Shown here: one piece after another, positions 1 to 10,136 of the stretch
Numbering within the stretch: position 1 is the stretch's first letter
Layout: each line of letters begins with the position of its first letter
Origin: Kalmanozyma brasiliensis GHG001
Lineage: Eukaryota; Basidiomycota; Ustilaginomycetes; Ustilaginales
Reading direction: 5' to 3'
DNA: 64,000 nucleotides
NCBI RefSeq assembly: GCF_000497045.1
Contig: NW_015961949.1
Span: forward strand, 496,001-560,000
The notes under the pieces: generated by a model
What the model was told of the DNA's origin: nothing
The model's input: the letters and a program-made list of their open reading frames with translations, nothing else
Databases searched by the model: none
Made by a program: the position numbers and the translations under genes

Positions 1-112
1 GGACCAAAGCTGCCTTTGAAATTGAAAGGGAGAAGAAAGAGGCGAGAAGAAGGTACAAGAGCTACGGAGGACAATAGGGCAGCATATACGCGAAGATGTC
101 AAGATCTTCCAA

Positions 113-1126
113 TTAGTCGTTCTTGTTGTGCTCCTTGACAAAGTCGCGGTGCCACCATTCGTAGGCCATCAGCTTGGCGAGGGGCAGTGACTTGTTGACG
201 TCGGCAAGGCGCTTGACGAACCATTCAGGGTAGCTGTCTCGAATCTGCTTGTCCACGTTCTGCCATCCGCCGGTCATCTGGCACCAATGAACCTCACGAA
301 GGCGGAGGTCCTTCTCGTGCTGGGCCACCGGAGAGTCAGATTGCATGGCCGCTACGCCCGACATGAGCCGTGCGAGCCAGTGAAGCTGCTCGGCACGCTT
401 GAAGAGGTCTCGGGTCGCGCTCTCGACGTCGAACTTGAGCGGATCGATGGCCGAGTCGAGCTCTGTCTGGCGAAACATCTCTTGATGGTGTCTGTGCATG
501 ATGAGCTTGCCGATGAACCAGCTTTTGTAAGGGGCGAGGATGTCGGGGTCGATGTTGGCCGGTCCACCGGTCTCGCGCCACCAGACATCGGCGAGTCGGA
601 TGAAGTGATCGTCGATCTTGTTAGGACAGGTCCCTTCAGGGCGAATCGATCGGTGGGCGGTCTCCCAGAGCTCGTAAGTGGCTCTGCCGATGTCGTAGGG
701 GCGCGGGATTCGGAGAATCGTCGATGTGCAAGCCGCATCAGCCTCGAGCTGGGCCTTGCTCTGCTTGAGCGCCTCGGAGTAGGCTTTCAGCACGGGGATG
801 TTGTGGCTGTAGAGTCTGATGGCATCGAGGAAGAGCTCAGGGTACCTGTCGCGAATCGACTTGTCGATATTGTCCCATCCGCCCGTCACGGACAGCCACT
901 TGATTGCGGCATTGGCGAAAACTTTGGCAGGACTGTCTTCGGGATCAAAAGGGCCTTCAGGATTCTTCTCCGATCTTTGCTGACACTCGAGGTGGATGGC
1001 GAACAGAGCATCGGTCTCCTTCTTGACGTCGATGGTGGATGGGTCGGGCTTTTCGGAGAGGATAGACCAGTCGAGCTCGTCGCCGTCCTTGTCGAGTGGG
1101 CTGGCTTTCAGCTCGAAGATGATCAT
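113..1126 (-). CDS. Unknown protein with three copies of a ~100-residue repeat
   Basis: I do not recognise this 337-residue protein. It has no signal peptide or membrane segment. Its clear feature is an internal triplication. A motif of the form W-x-x-TGG-x-x-N-[IV]-D-x-x-I-x-x-x-Y-P-x-x-F occurs at about residues 77-101, 182-206 and 281-305. The middle copy is the most divergent, with APYKSWF in place of a YPE-type end. Each copy follows a helix of the type AT-x-x-LF near residues 36, 147 and 235. The whole protein therefore looks like three units of roughly 100 residues, and the conserved W, TGG, N/D and Y/F positions suggest a folded core. The start ATG at 1124-1126 is the first in frame. 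The gene is divergent from epsin across 1.16 kb. Function unknown; probably a lineage-restricted family. Confidence 0.8.
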   Translation of the reverse strand: MIIFELKASPLDKDGDELDWSILSEKPDPSTIDVKKETDALFAIHLECQQRSEKNPEGPFDPEDSPAKVFANAAIKWLSVTGGWDNIDKSIRDRYPELFLDAIRLYSHNIPVLKAYSEALKQSKAQLEADAACTSTILRIPRPYDIGRATYELWETAHRSIRPEGTCPNKIDDHFIRLADVWWRETGGPANIDPDILAPYKSWFIGKLIMHRHHQEMFRQTELDSAIDPLKFDVESATRDLFKRAEQLHWLARLMSGVAAMQSDSPVAQHEKDLRLREVHWCQMTGGWQNVDKQIRDSYPEWFVKRLADVNKSLPLAKLMAYEWWHRDFVKEHNKND

Positions 1127-2289
1127 GTCGGCGAGAAAACCGGGGGCTGTCGACTTGGGAGATGAAGGACAGGAAGCTATCGTCTCAACGGCGATTCCTG
1201 TGTAGCTTTGTCGGGCCCAGAGGAGACGATGAATGACGACACGTCGAAAGGTCTCTCAGCAACACACACGAGACCAAAGGAGGTATTTGTACGCATCTCA
1301 TCTCTCGAGCCACAACGGCCTTGCAGACCGTCTCTGCGCAGGAAGAAACAAGGTTGAGCAGAATCTACGAGAAGAGCGGAAAGAACAAGACAAAGCGTTG
1401 ATGCGAAAAGACCATGCCGACTTATGAAGTCGCTTTTGCTCCCTCTGCGCCGTCAGATCTGAAATCGAGGCAGCAGAGCGCGATGGAAGAGTGGTGCTCA
1501 AGCAAAATGCCACGCGTGGGCCCGCTTTCGCGCTCAGACGGAGTGGAAATTGCGCTCCCACGCGTTGGCTGCACCGCCCCTTTCAAGAAGTCACACTCAG
1601 ACAGGCAGGCAATCGGCAGGCAGGCCAGATCGCCGCTCCCTTCCTGAGTGAGCTATTTTGAAATTTGGTCCAAAATCCCGAGGCAGCACATGAGTACATT
1701 CCTGAGCTGACAAGCGGTCAGCAAACACAGCAATGCACAGCTCACGAGTTCAAGACGGCACGCACGCAACCGTGCAGGTGTGAACAAGCCAAGCATCCGA
1801 TGGCCCGCTCTCGCCGAGCACCGCTAGCTCGCTCAAGCACCCACCAACCAACCCTTCCCATGCATCGAGGACGTCCTTTCCACTTCAGACCTCATCTCAA
1901 CCTCTCCCACCACCAACCTAGTTCGTCCGACGATTGCGTCCATCCGTCCAATCACGATTAGTCCCCGACGACGTGTTCAAGTGCTCGGCGCCGTATTGTA
2001 TTGCAGCAACTCCACACCTGCAGACCAAATCGCGCAATCTCGACGGTCTCCCTCTCTAAAGTCACACTCGCTCGACTCGGCAAGCGATAAGCTCTCGCAC
2101 CTTCCGAACCGCTTTCGTGTTTCATCTGCAGCTCTCTAAGAGCAGCGTCTCGATCCCCTTTCGATCTACAGCGTCCCTGCTCAAGAACGAATCGGCGATT
2201 CCCGAGCCCAACTTGTCAGCAACGGCACATCCGTCAGCTGCAGCCAGCTCAGCTCTTTCGTACACCTCATCGACTGATAGCACACCACC
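1127..2289. promoter_or_regulatory. Intergenic region between divergent unknown gene and epsin
   Basis: This stretch holds the promoters of two divergent genes and the 5' leader of epsin. The part from about 1800 to 2289 is rich in C and T on the plus strand, typical of a fungal 5' UTR or promoter. Short open frames here have no recognisable protein features. No tRNA or other RNA gene was seen. Confidence 0.5.
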
Positions 2290-3765
2290 ATGTCGCTTCA
2301 AAACATCTCAAAATCCGCCGTCCGCGTCGGCAAGAACTACATCAAGGGCTACTCAGACGTGCAGGTCAAGGTTCGTGATGCTACCTCCAACGATCCTTGG
2401 GGTCCCAGTGGCACCCAGATGAACGAGCTCGCACAGCTTTCCTACAACCAGAACGAATTCATCGAGATGATGGAGATCCTCGACAAGCGTCTCAACGACA
2501 AGGGCAAGAACTGGCGCCACGTCTTCAAGTCGCTCACCCTGCTCGACTACCTCCTCCACGCCGGCTCCGAAAACGTCGTCATCTACTTCCGCGACAACAT
2601 CTACATTGTCAAGACGCTCAAAGAGTTCCAGTACATTGACGAGAACGGCAAGGATCAGGGCGCCAACGTCCGACAGAAGGCCAAGGACATCACCAACCTG
2701 CTCCAGGATGAGGCGCGTCTGCGCGACGAGCGACGTTCTCGCTCGCACATGCGCGATCGCATGTCGAACGGTCCCGATGACGAGGACGAGGAGAGGAGGA
2801 GAAGGCGTTCTGAACAGGACAGGAATCGTCGCCGACCTAACAACAACGAGGACGATGAGCTGCGACGTGCCATCGAAGAGTCCAAGCGCATGGCGCAGGA
2901 GGAGCAGGATCGCATCCGTGCCAATGCCAAGGACGAGGATGAGCTGCAGCGCGCACTCGCCCTGTCCAAAAAGGAGGAGGAGGAACGCATCAAGGCACTC
3001 GAGGATGCCAACAAGAACGCGCTTTTCGATGATTCGATCAATCTGGATGGTCCCAACGCGTATACCCAGAACCAGCAGGTGGATTTCTTCGGCAACCCGC
3101 TCGTCGACACCTCGGGCGGCCAGAACTACGGTCTCCAGCCCCAATACACCTCGTTCAACCCGTACCTCCAGATGCAGCAGACAGGCTACAACCCGTTCCT
3201 CCAGAACCAGCTGCAGCAGCAGGAGCTCATGCAGCAGCAGTACATGCAACAGCAGCAGGCCGAGTACCAGCGTCAGATGGAGCTCCAACAGGCTGCGGTG
3301 CAGTATCAGAACATGATGACGCAGCAACAGCAGCCGTTGCAACCGCAACAGACGTCGTTTGGATCCAACAACCCGTGGCTTCAGTCTGGCGGCCAGCAGC
3401 AGCAGCAGCATAATGTGCCGGTTGGCGATCTCTTCTCGTCGGCTCCCACGCCTCCGCCTGTTCAAGCCGCGCCGCAACCCGCACCGGAACCATCCCCGCA
3501 ACCCGCCCCGCAGCAGAACAGACCTGTCCGCGCAAAGGTCACCGACGACGGCAAGTACAACGAGCTGAACCGGCTGCTGGCGCTCGGCGACGGCGTCGAC
3601 ACGTTCGGCAACACGGGAGATATGAGGATGGGCCCCAACATGGCCAGGTACAACCAGATGCAGGCGCAGAAGACCGGCATGAACTTCAATGCCAACACCA
3701 ATGCAGGTGGTAGTCAGCAGGGTGGTGGCGCGGGTGGGGATAACAATCCCTTCTTCAAGGTTTGA
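2290..3765 (+). CDS. ENT1: Epsin (ENTH-domain endocytic adaptor, Ent1/Ent2 type)
   Basis: Epsins bind PtdIns(4,5)P2 at the plasma membrane and link ubiquitinated cargo to clathrin and EH-domain proteins. The ENTH domain occupies about residues 10-150 of 491 and includes the conserved run from DPWGPSG to DYLLHAGSE. Two ubiquitin-interacting motifs follow at about 187-206 (core LRRAIEESK) and 215-234 (core LQRALALSK). Then come a long Q/N-rich segment (about 250-380), a proline-rich stretch and NPF motifs: YNPFLQ near residue 305 and NNPFFKV at the extreme C terminus. An NPW variant lies between. Yeast has two paralogues (Ent1, Ent2) and the sequence does not say which is closer, so the symbol is generic. 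Single exon, ATG in an ACC-ATG context. Family assignment is secure. Confidence 0.95.
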   Translation: MSLQNISKSAVRVGKNYIKGYSDVQVKVRDATSNDPWGPSGTQMNELAQLSYNQNEFIEMMEILDKRLNDKGKNWRHVFKSLTLLDYLLHAGSENVVIYFRDNIYIVKTLKEFQYIDENGKDQGANVRQKAKDITNLLQDEARLRDERRSRSHMRDRMSNGPDDEDEERRRRRSEQDRNRRRPNNNEDDELRRAIEESKRMAQEEQDRIRANAKDEDELQRALALSKKEEEERIKALEDANKNALFDDSINLDGPNAYTQNQQVDFFGNPLVDTSGGQNYGLQPQYTSFNPYLQMQQTGYNPFLQNQLQQQELMQQQYMQQQQAEYQRQMELQQAAVQYQNMMTQQQQPLQPQQTSFGSNNPWLQSGGQQQQQHNVPVGDLFSSAPTPPPVQAAPQPAPEPSPQPAPQQNRPVRAKVTDDGKYNELNRLLALGDGVDTFGNTGDMRMGPNMARYNQMQAQKTGMNFNANTNAGGSQQGGGAGGDNNPFFKV

Positions 3766-4185
3766 TGGAACGGTGGTATGGATTTGATAGTTTGCAATGT
3801 AATGTTTGGCACAAAGTGGTCTGTGTCTGAGGCGAGATGAATAGCTCCAGCGCAGGAAGGCTGTTCAAGGACTTCAGCTCATCGACGCGCACGGTCGGCG
3901 TGGACGAGCCGCAGATTGGAGACAGAACAGGTCCGTCGGCGTGTCCGTCTCGGCAACAGACGCCAGTCAGACAAGTCCGCCGCAGGCCAATCCCAGCTCT
4001 TGGACGCAGTCCTGCAACGGTTGACGCCTCGAACGTGTCCCTGCCCAGGTTGCGAGGCTCGACTCAGCGCTAGAAGTGCAGTCTTCAGGCCCATCCCAAG
4101 AACCCAGACGTACTGGAAGGAAGGAGATACGATGCTGCAATTACGACTAAACAAGGCGACCACCCAACCATGATACGATTCCTCC
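3766..4185. other. Convergent intergenic region epsin / P450
   Basis: 3' flanks of two convergent genes. No coding, RNA or repeat feature is evident; transcription terminators for both genes should lie here. Confidence 0.4.
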
Positions 4186-5799
4186 TCACTTGCTAAGCGG
4201 GTTAACGCCGTACGACAGGCCTACGGGCTTCTGCGGGTACCTCCTGTGCTCGCTCTCCTGGTCTGGGAACGGGACCTCGTCCGGCCCGTACCTCTTGCCG
4301 TTCCCATCGGTCGTCGCTGCATCGGGGAAGTTCATCAGAAACGCGGCGTGGACCGCCCGGATCTCCAATTTCGCGAAGCGCATTCCGAGACAGATATGCC
4401 TGCCGCTGCCCCAGGGAACGAATTCGCCCTCTCCCTTGCCTTCGCCTCGCGAAAAGCGGTCCGGGTCGAACTTGGTCGGGTCCGAATAGATGTTGTTGTT
4501 GCGGTGGGCGGCGGCGAGCCAGAAGCCGACGAATTCGCGATCCAACACGTTGGATGAGGCGATCGATGTTGTTGTCTGGGTCGCTTTGGATGAGGTTGTG
4601 ACTTTGCGACGGAAGAGCATGGAGATCATGAGGATGCGCATGGTCTCGTCGAAGACGGAGGTGTAGATGGGCAGGTCGGCTTCCCACGCGGTGAGGGGCA
4701 CGCAGTCGAGCTTCTGTTGGAGGGACAACGCGTTCCAGTCCTCGCCCCGTTCTTCGACGTGGGTGCGGATCATGGCCTCCATCTCGCCGCGGACGCGATC
4801 GCGCAGCTCAGGACGGGCGCATAGGAAGAGCAAGAAATACGACGTGATCCCCGTCGAGTTGATGATGGCCGCAAAGAGACTGCCCATGACGAAATCCTCG
4901 ATGCTCTTGATGCCCGAGCCGCGGTCGATCATTTCTTGGACAAAGTCATTTTCCCTTCGGCCCTCTTTGATGCGTTTCTCGACGGTGGAGCGGATCTCGG
5001 CGGACATGCGGATGGCGCCGATCCACTTTTTGACCGTGCTCGGCCAGGGGAGCAGCGGGAAGTGGGTGGCCATGTACCCCGTATTGTCGGCAAATGACCA
5101 GAAAGGTCCCTCGAGCGCCTTGGCCGCGTTGACGTCGCGAGCGTGTTCCGCCAGCCCGAGCAGCAGTACGCTGATCTGAAACACCAGCGGGTAGATCGTC
5201 TTGTGCACATCCACCTCTCCGTTTTTGGCCGGAAAGAGCGCAAAGTTGTCCACAATGATCTTGATCATGGCGGGCAATTGGCCCTCGAGGCGCTTGGCGC
5301 TGATCGCACTTCTGAGGTTGGTCGCGAAGGTGTCGGCTGGATTCTCCTCGCCGTCGGCAGACTTGCTCTTGAGGAAACTGGGCATCTCGGGGATGCCAGC
5401 GAACATGACCTCGTACCCCTTGTTGAAGTGCAGTCCGCGGTCGTTGAAGAACGTTTTGCCATCTTGGGGCGGGTTGTTGGTGATTGTGACAACGTGACCG
5501 CGCGCATTGACGCGGACCCCATTCTGCTTGGGAGGCGATTCCTTCCAGTGCTCCGGGTCGCCAAAGATGCTTCGAAGGAACGTGTTACGTTGCGAGTAGA
5601 ATTGGAGTGGGCCCAGACCGGGGAACAGAGAGGAGCGGTACGACTGGACGGCGTCGGAGCGAGAGAGCTGGGAAGGCGCACGAAAGAGGTTCCACAGCAA
5701 GAGGGAGACGAGAATGACCGCGGCGGACCAGAAGGTGGGCGAGCCGATGAGCATGCCCTGGGTGGACACGGCGAAGAGGTTGGAGGTCATGGCTTGCAT
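4186..5799 (-). CDS. Cytochrome P450 monooxygenase, membrane-anchored
   Basis: A heme-thiolate monooxygenase, probably ER-anchored. The open frame extends upstream to 6099, but I place the start at the ATG at 5797-5799. It gives 537 residues, close to the usual P450 length, and puts one membrane segment near the N terminus (about residues 24-40, SAAVILVSLLLW). Visible family motifs are the K-helix ExxR (ETMRIL), the PERF-like FDPDRF, and the heme loop FVPWGSGRHICLG with ligand Cys470. The I-helix reads FAAIINSTGIT and lacks the usual acid-alcohol pair, which resembles non-canonical groups such as CYP7/CYP8-like enzymes. The substrate cannot be predicted. There are no other secondary-metabolism genes nearby. 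The paired tRNA and PEX7 lie on the other strand. Confidence 0.9.
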   Translation of the reverse strand: MQAMTSNLFAVSTQGMLIGSPTFWSAAVILVSLLLWNLFRAPSQLSRSDAVQSYRSSLFPGLGPLQFYSQRNTFLRSIFGDPEHWKESPPKQNGVRVNARGHVVTITNNPPQDGKTFFNDRGLHFNKGYEVMFAGIPEMPSFLKSKSADGEENPADTFATNLRSAISAKRLEGQLPAMIKIIVDNFALFPAKNGEVDVHKTIYPLVFQISVLLLGLAEHARDVNAAKALEGPFWSFADNTGYMATHFPLLPWPSTVKKWIGAIRMSAEIRSTVEKRIKEGRRENDFVQEMIDRGSGIKSIEDFVMGSLFAAIINSTGITSYFLLFLCARPELRDRVRGEMEAMIRTHVEERGEDWNALSLQQKLDCVPLTAWEADLPIYTSVFDETMRILMISMLFRRKVTTSSKATQTTTSIASSNVLDREFVGFWLAAAHRNNNIYSDPTKFDPDRFSRGEGKGEGEFVPWGSGRHICLGMRFAKLEIRAVHAAFLMNFPDAATTDGNGKRYGPDEVPFPDQESEHRRYPQKPVGLSYGVNPLSK

Positions 5800-6784
5800 G
5801 CGCCCGCCTATGCGCAAGTGGAGGGGTAGAGGGTCCAGCGATTGATGAGCGAGAGGGTATGAAGATGTTGAGCAGGAAGAGGAGAGAGAGGCAAGGAAGT
5901 GGAGTTGAGTTGAGCTCCTGGTGCGAGCGAGGGATGGAGTGAGGGAGGGAAGAGGATGGATACCGAGTGGACCCTTCTTAAGCTCAGCTTCTCGAGATCT
6001 AGCTTCAAGGTGAGCAAGGGCCAGCCACGGAAGCTCGACTCCACTAGATGAACCGCTATCAGCCACGCCTGTGACCCGTTCCCAAGCCACGGCTTCCACC
6101 AGCGGCGCTGCGCTCGGGCGGACAATACGATGCGAGGTCGACCAGCCATGCGAAGTGGACTAGTCATCTGTATGCACTTCTCACGGGGGTCGCAGCGCTC
6201 GGATCGGCGTAGACCACTCGCACACACCTCTTGCCGCTCGGTTGACACATTTTTCCGCGGTTGGCAGAGGAGCGTCTATTTCTAGCCTCTTGAGCTACGC
6301 CCTTACGATTAGCTAGCGAGTCACCGACACCGGCGTGACAACAACCTTCGCACGTCTAAACGCATACCACATCACACGTTCCAGTGGTACAGTCTGACGT
6401 TGATGAGCGAGAGGCTGTCATCGATCGTGGGAAGACGCTGTTTGCCGGTGTGTGGGGTCAGTCACCGTCGCTCCGAACTCAATTCTTCGGATTTCTCACG
6501 GGAATTCCGGCGGTGGTCCCATCGAAGCTGCATGTCGGCCTGAGATTCCCTGCATGGATGCATGGCCGTCGTCGGCAATCGTTTCACATGGGTGCAAATC
6601 GAGATAGCAGGGTCTGTGACTGCACAGCACAGATACAAGGCGTGACCCACGACATCGAGTCCCAGCAGAAGGTATCTTGACTCTGCCGCCTCGACACGAG
6701 CCAGAAGAGTTCCGCGGGATTGAGATCCCAACATTCTGACAGCATGGTATTCTATTGCTACACATGGCCTTGACCCCATATCCC
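5800..6784. promoter_or_regulatory. Upstream region of the P450 gene
   Basis: Non-coding stretch between the P450 start and the tRNA. The part up to about 6100 stays open in the P450 frame (an upstream in-frame extension with no conserved content) and is probably its 5' leader. I see no further gene. Confidence 0.4.
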
Positions 6785-6897
6785 GGTCGAATGCCCGAGT
6801 GGTTATGGGGCTGGCTTCAAGAACTTGACAGAGCTTTCTTGGCCACGTTTATGGCAACACCTCCAGTATATCCTGGGTTCGAATCCCAGTTCGACCA
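6785..6897 (+). tRNA. tRNA-Leu (anticodon CAA, provisional), intron-containing
   Basis: The 5' acceptor strand GGTCGAA (6785-6791) pairs perfectly with TTCGACC (6890-6896), followed by discriminator A6897. The D-arm is CCC-GAGTGGTTATG-GGG. The T-arm is CTGGG-TTCGAAT-CCCAG (6873-6889). A candidate anticodon arm has CTGGC, then TTCAAG, giving anticodon CAA at 6818-6820. A CTTG complementary to the anticodon region follows at once, as is typical at the start of tRNA-Leu(CAA) introns. A T-run follows the 3' end, a Pol III terminator. The 3' half of the anticodon stem and the variable arm are ambiguous. GCCAC at 6842-6846 pairs with one mismatch but leaves an overlong variable arm, whereas TCCAG at 6862-6866 leaves too short an arm for leucine. 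The tRNA identity call is strong; the isotype is less sure. Confidence 0.8.
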
Positions 6898-7309
6898 ATA
6901 TTCTTTTTGCCTTTTTGTGGGAAAAAGTGGAGAATAATGCGGAGAAAAGGGAAGCGCTTTGATTCGGCTATTCGGCGCACGACCGTCCACGTATCCCGGA
7001 AGACGTTGGCTGGAGAGCGATCTTCTTCACACCATCCTTCTCGTCGACCTCAAGCCAACCTCAGCTGCAACACATCGAGCTTGCTCGAGCCGGACTCATC
7101 CTCTTTCCCGTGTTTAGCCTTGCATCGCTGCGGCTCACCGAAACTCTCTGCGTCTCAGCCCAGGCAGCTCGAACTACCAAGTCAAACGCTCATCGAATCG
7201 CTCACGGGGACGGTACCACACACCACAAGCTCCCCTTCCCATTGGCAGCTCCAATCTTGGTAGTTCGGTCGGTCCTATCACAGACAGTGTCGCTGTTGCT
7301 CTTCCCACG
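6898..7309. promoter_or_regulatory. Pol III terminator and PEX7 upstream region
   Basis: Begins with the T-rich tRNA terminator (ATATTCTTTTTGCC) and continues into the promoter and leader of PEX7. Nothing else recognised. Confidence 0.4.
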
Positions 7310-8338
7310 ATGTACCCGCCACAGCCGCCGCTCGCACGCCTGCGCACGCAGGGCTTTGCCGGCTACGGCATCGCCTTTTCGCCCTTCTTCCCTGCGCGTC
7401 TCGCCGTCGCCTCGTCCGCCAACTACGGTCTGGTCGGCAACGGTCGCTTGCACATCCTCTCCCTTACCCCTTCCACCCAGCTCGTCATCGAAAAGACTTT
7501 TGACACGCAGGATGGCTTATACGACCTCGCCTTCTCCGAGGCGCACGAGAATCAGCTCATCACCGCCTCGGGCGACGGGTCGATCAAGCTCTGGGACACC
7601 GCCCTGGATTCGCATCCGATTCGAAACTGGGCTGAGCATTCGAGGGAGGTGTTCTGTGTCGACTGGAACAATATCAAGAAGGACGTCTTTGCGAGTTCGT
7701 CCTGGGATGCATCCGTGCGGATCTGGCATCCGGAGAGAGGGGCGAGTTTGACCGCGATCACGGCGCACACGGGGTGCGTGTATGCATGTGCCTTCTCGCC
7801 GCACGATCCGGATGTGTTGGCGACTGCTTGCGGGGATGGACATTTGCGGTTGTTCGACCTGCGACAGCCGGGTGGGAGTGCGACGATAGCCGTGCCCGTG
7901 GGTGGGGAAGTCTTGTGTTTGGACTGGAACAAGTATCGGCCCATGACGGTGGCGACGGGAAGCACAGATCGGGTCATCAAGACATGGGATTTGAGAAGCG
8001 CAACGCAGGCTGGAGCGGGAGTGACGCCGATGCAGATGGGTACTCCGACAGCCGCACTGATGGGCCACGAGTATGCGATTCGCAAAGTGGCCTACTCGCC
8101 CCACTCGCCGAGTCTGCTGGCGAGCGCGAGCTATGACATGACGGCGAGGATCTGGGATGCCGATGCGGCCGCGATGGCCGGCCCGCCAGGTGCGCAACAA
8201 GGGGGAGGAGCAGGGTCGATGCGGAGGATTCACGATACACATACCGAGTTCGTCGTGGGTGTCGCGTGGAGCTTGTTTCAAGAGGGACTGGTGGCGAGCA
8301 CTGCGTGGGACTCGGAGACACATCTGTGGTCGGCGTAG
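7310..8338 (+). CDS. PEX7: Peroxin 7, PTS2 import receptor (WD40 protein)
   Basis: Pex7 is the cytosolic receptor that binds N-terminal PTS2 signals and delivers cargo to the peroxisomal docking complex with a co-receptor. The 342-residue protein is a WD40 propeller. Repeat ends include IKLWD, VRIWH, LRLFDL, IKTWDL, ARIWD and a final HLWSA. Pex7-specific features are the opening with GFAGYGIAFSPF, the SANYGLVGNGRLHIL segment, and the repeats VFCVDWNNIKKD and VLCLDWNKYR. Length fits the family (about 320-380). Single exon; the gene lies in tandem upstream of the sideroflexin gene with a 286 bp gap. The small glycine-rich insert near residues 285-300 is the only unusual part. No PTS2 cargo gene was recognised in the window. 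Confidence 0.95.
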   Translation: MYPPQPPLARLRTQGFAGYGIAFSPFFPARLAVASSANYGLVGNGRLHILSLTPSTQLVIEKTFDTQDGLYDLAFSEAHENQLITASGDGSIKLWDTALDSHPIRNWAEHSREVFCVDWNNIKKDVFASSSWDASVRIWHPERGASLTAITAHTGCVYACAFSPHDPDVLATACGDGHLRLFDLRQPGGSATIAVPVGGEVLCLDWNKYRPMTVATGSTDRVIKTWDLRSATQAGAGVTPMQMGTPTAALMGHEYAIRKVAYSPHSPSLLASASYDMTARIWDADAAAMAGPPGAQQGGGAGSMRRIHDTHTEFVVGVAWSLFQEGLVASTAWDSETHLWSA

Positions 8339-8624
8339 CAATGACAATATCCTCAGACGAAGATGGCGTGAGAGTGTGATTGCGTTCATACAGTATCGAG
8401 GATGACGAGGGCTGCTTGATTGGAGCCGTGTCGGTGGGAACGTGGATTGCCATTTTGTTTCCCTGTTTTCTTCGGTGAATTAAATCGCGCACGGCTGCAA
8501 GGTCACCTCTTTCGAATGAAGTCCAGCCTCGTCGTCATAACCACCCACCACCTCTTCGTTCATAGACCACCATCCTGGTCCTCCGGTTTCCTGCTCGTAG
8601 AATCGTGTAGAGCAGAAGTAGACC

Positions 8625-9831
8625 ATGTCGGCCTCCAGCGCGGTGCCGTCGGCCTCGGCCACCGAGACGTCTCCCCTCCTGAGCATCGCACGGCAGCGCT
8701 ATGCCGTTCACTCTGCCTCGGAAACCCCGGCTGCCGATGCCGACCTGGTGGACATCACAAACGACCGGTATGACCTATCCACCTTCAAAGGTCGCCTGCT
8801 TCACTTTGCCTCGGTCACCTCGCCCCTCACCCTCCTGGCGTCCACCGCCGAGCTCAAGTCGGCCCAAGAACTGGTCACCAACTACGAATCCAAGTTCCCG
8901 ACCAATCGCACGACGGGTACCTACCTCGTGCCTCGATCGGAGGCGGAGAAGTACTGGAAAGCGCGCCAACTGGTCGACTCGTCCGTCCACCCGGATACAG
9001 GCGAGGTGATTCTGTTGCCGTTCCGAATGGCCGCCTTCGTCCCCACGAACCTGCTCGTGGTCGGGGGCATGTTGATGCCCAATCCCAGTTTGGCCGGGAT
9101 CGTCTTCTGGCAGTGGATCAATCAATCCCTCAACGTAGCGGTCAACTATAGCAACGCCAACAAATCCGTGCCGATGAACATGCGCGAGGTAGGACTGGCG
9201 TACGCTGCCGCTACGACGAGCGCGGTGGGAATCGCAGTGGGCATGTCCAGAGGCGTACCCAAGCTGCGGGTCAGTCCGGGCGTCAAGGGTGTTCTGACGA
9301 GTTTGGTGCCGTTCGTTAGTGTCGCCAGCGCCGGTATTGTGAATATCAGCTGTATGAGGTGGAAGGAGATCAAGGATGGAGTGCGCGTGTTTGTACGCGA
9401 TGACGAAGGTCAGAGACAGCATGTTGGCGATAGCAGTGTTGCTGGACGTCGCGCCGTGGCTATGACCGCCGCAAGTAGGGTTTTGACCAACAGTAAGTTG
9501 CCCATCCTTCTTCCTCTCCCAAACACCGATGGATTGATGCCAAGTGCTAACAACGTTGTGGTTGCGCCAAACAGTTCCAACACTCATCCTGCCCCCTTTG
9601 GCCCTCAAGTTCCTCCAACGCGCCAAGGTGATCCCGGCCAGCGGAGCCCTCACCCGCGCCATCGATCTGACTCTCATCGGCACCAGTCTGCTCGTCTTCC
9701 TCCCCCCAGCCATCGCCACCTTCCCCCAGGTCGCCCGCATCAACCCCATGCTCCTCGAGGAGCGATTCCACAACTTGAAGGACGCTAATGGAAACCCCGT
9801 CACAGAGGTCGAGTTCAACAAGGGTCTCTAG
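8625..9831 (+). CDS. FSF1: Sideroflexin, mitochondrial serine/amino-acid carrier (Fsf1-like)
   Basis: Sideroflexins are inner-mitochondrial-membrane carriers; the human member SFXN1 imports serine for one-carbon metabolism. Two exons: 8625-9492 and 9575-9831. The 82-nt intron has donor GTAAGT, branch site TGCTAAC (9545-9551) and acceptor ACAG, and splicing restores the reading frame (ACCAACA joined to TTCCAACA). The product is 374 residues. Family hallmarks are the HPDTGE box (about residue 126), the LLPFRMAAFVPTN segment, PNPSLAGIVFWQWINQS with NVAVNYSNAN, and the C-terminal NPMLLEERFHNL. Several hydrophobic segments lie between. Family assignment is secure. Confidence 0.93.
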
Positions 9832-10136
9832 AAGCTTTCGGGAATACAAAATTCGGCCCAACATCAAGGTTCACAGACGTCTGACGTGAGAGCGATTGGG
9901 CGAAAGGCACAGAGCCTTTAAACCGAGAGAGTTGTGAGACTTTTGTACGCGATTGGTGCGACAGAGCGTATTTACATTGCCTCGAAGGCGGGCGCGATTA
10001 AGGACGAATATGAGTGGAAGTGGCTGGAGGAGCGAGCGATCCAGAGTACAAGAGGATGGGTGGGTGGCGCAATCCTAGCGGCCAGGTATAATGTATGAAA
10101 TGTTCATGTGGTTGCTTCCTTTTGCTTTGGATGCGT
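9832..10136. other. Convergent intergenic region sideroflexin / ERG3
   Basis: 3' flanks of two convergent genes; no further feature recognised. Confidence 0.4.

Noticed and set aside
2353..3501. A 382-codon frame antisense to epsin
   Set aside because: Leu/Val-rich mirror of the epsin Q/E-rich coding strand; no supporting motif.
5800..6099. Upstream in-frame extension of the P450 (100 extra residues)
   Set aside because: It lacks P450-like content. The ATG at 5797-5799 places the membrane anchor at the N terminus and gives normal length.
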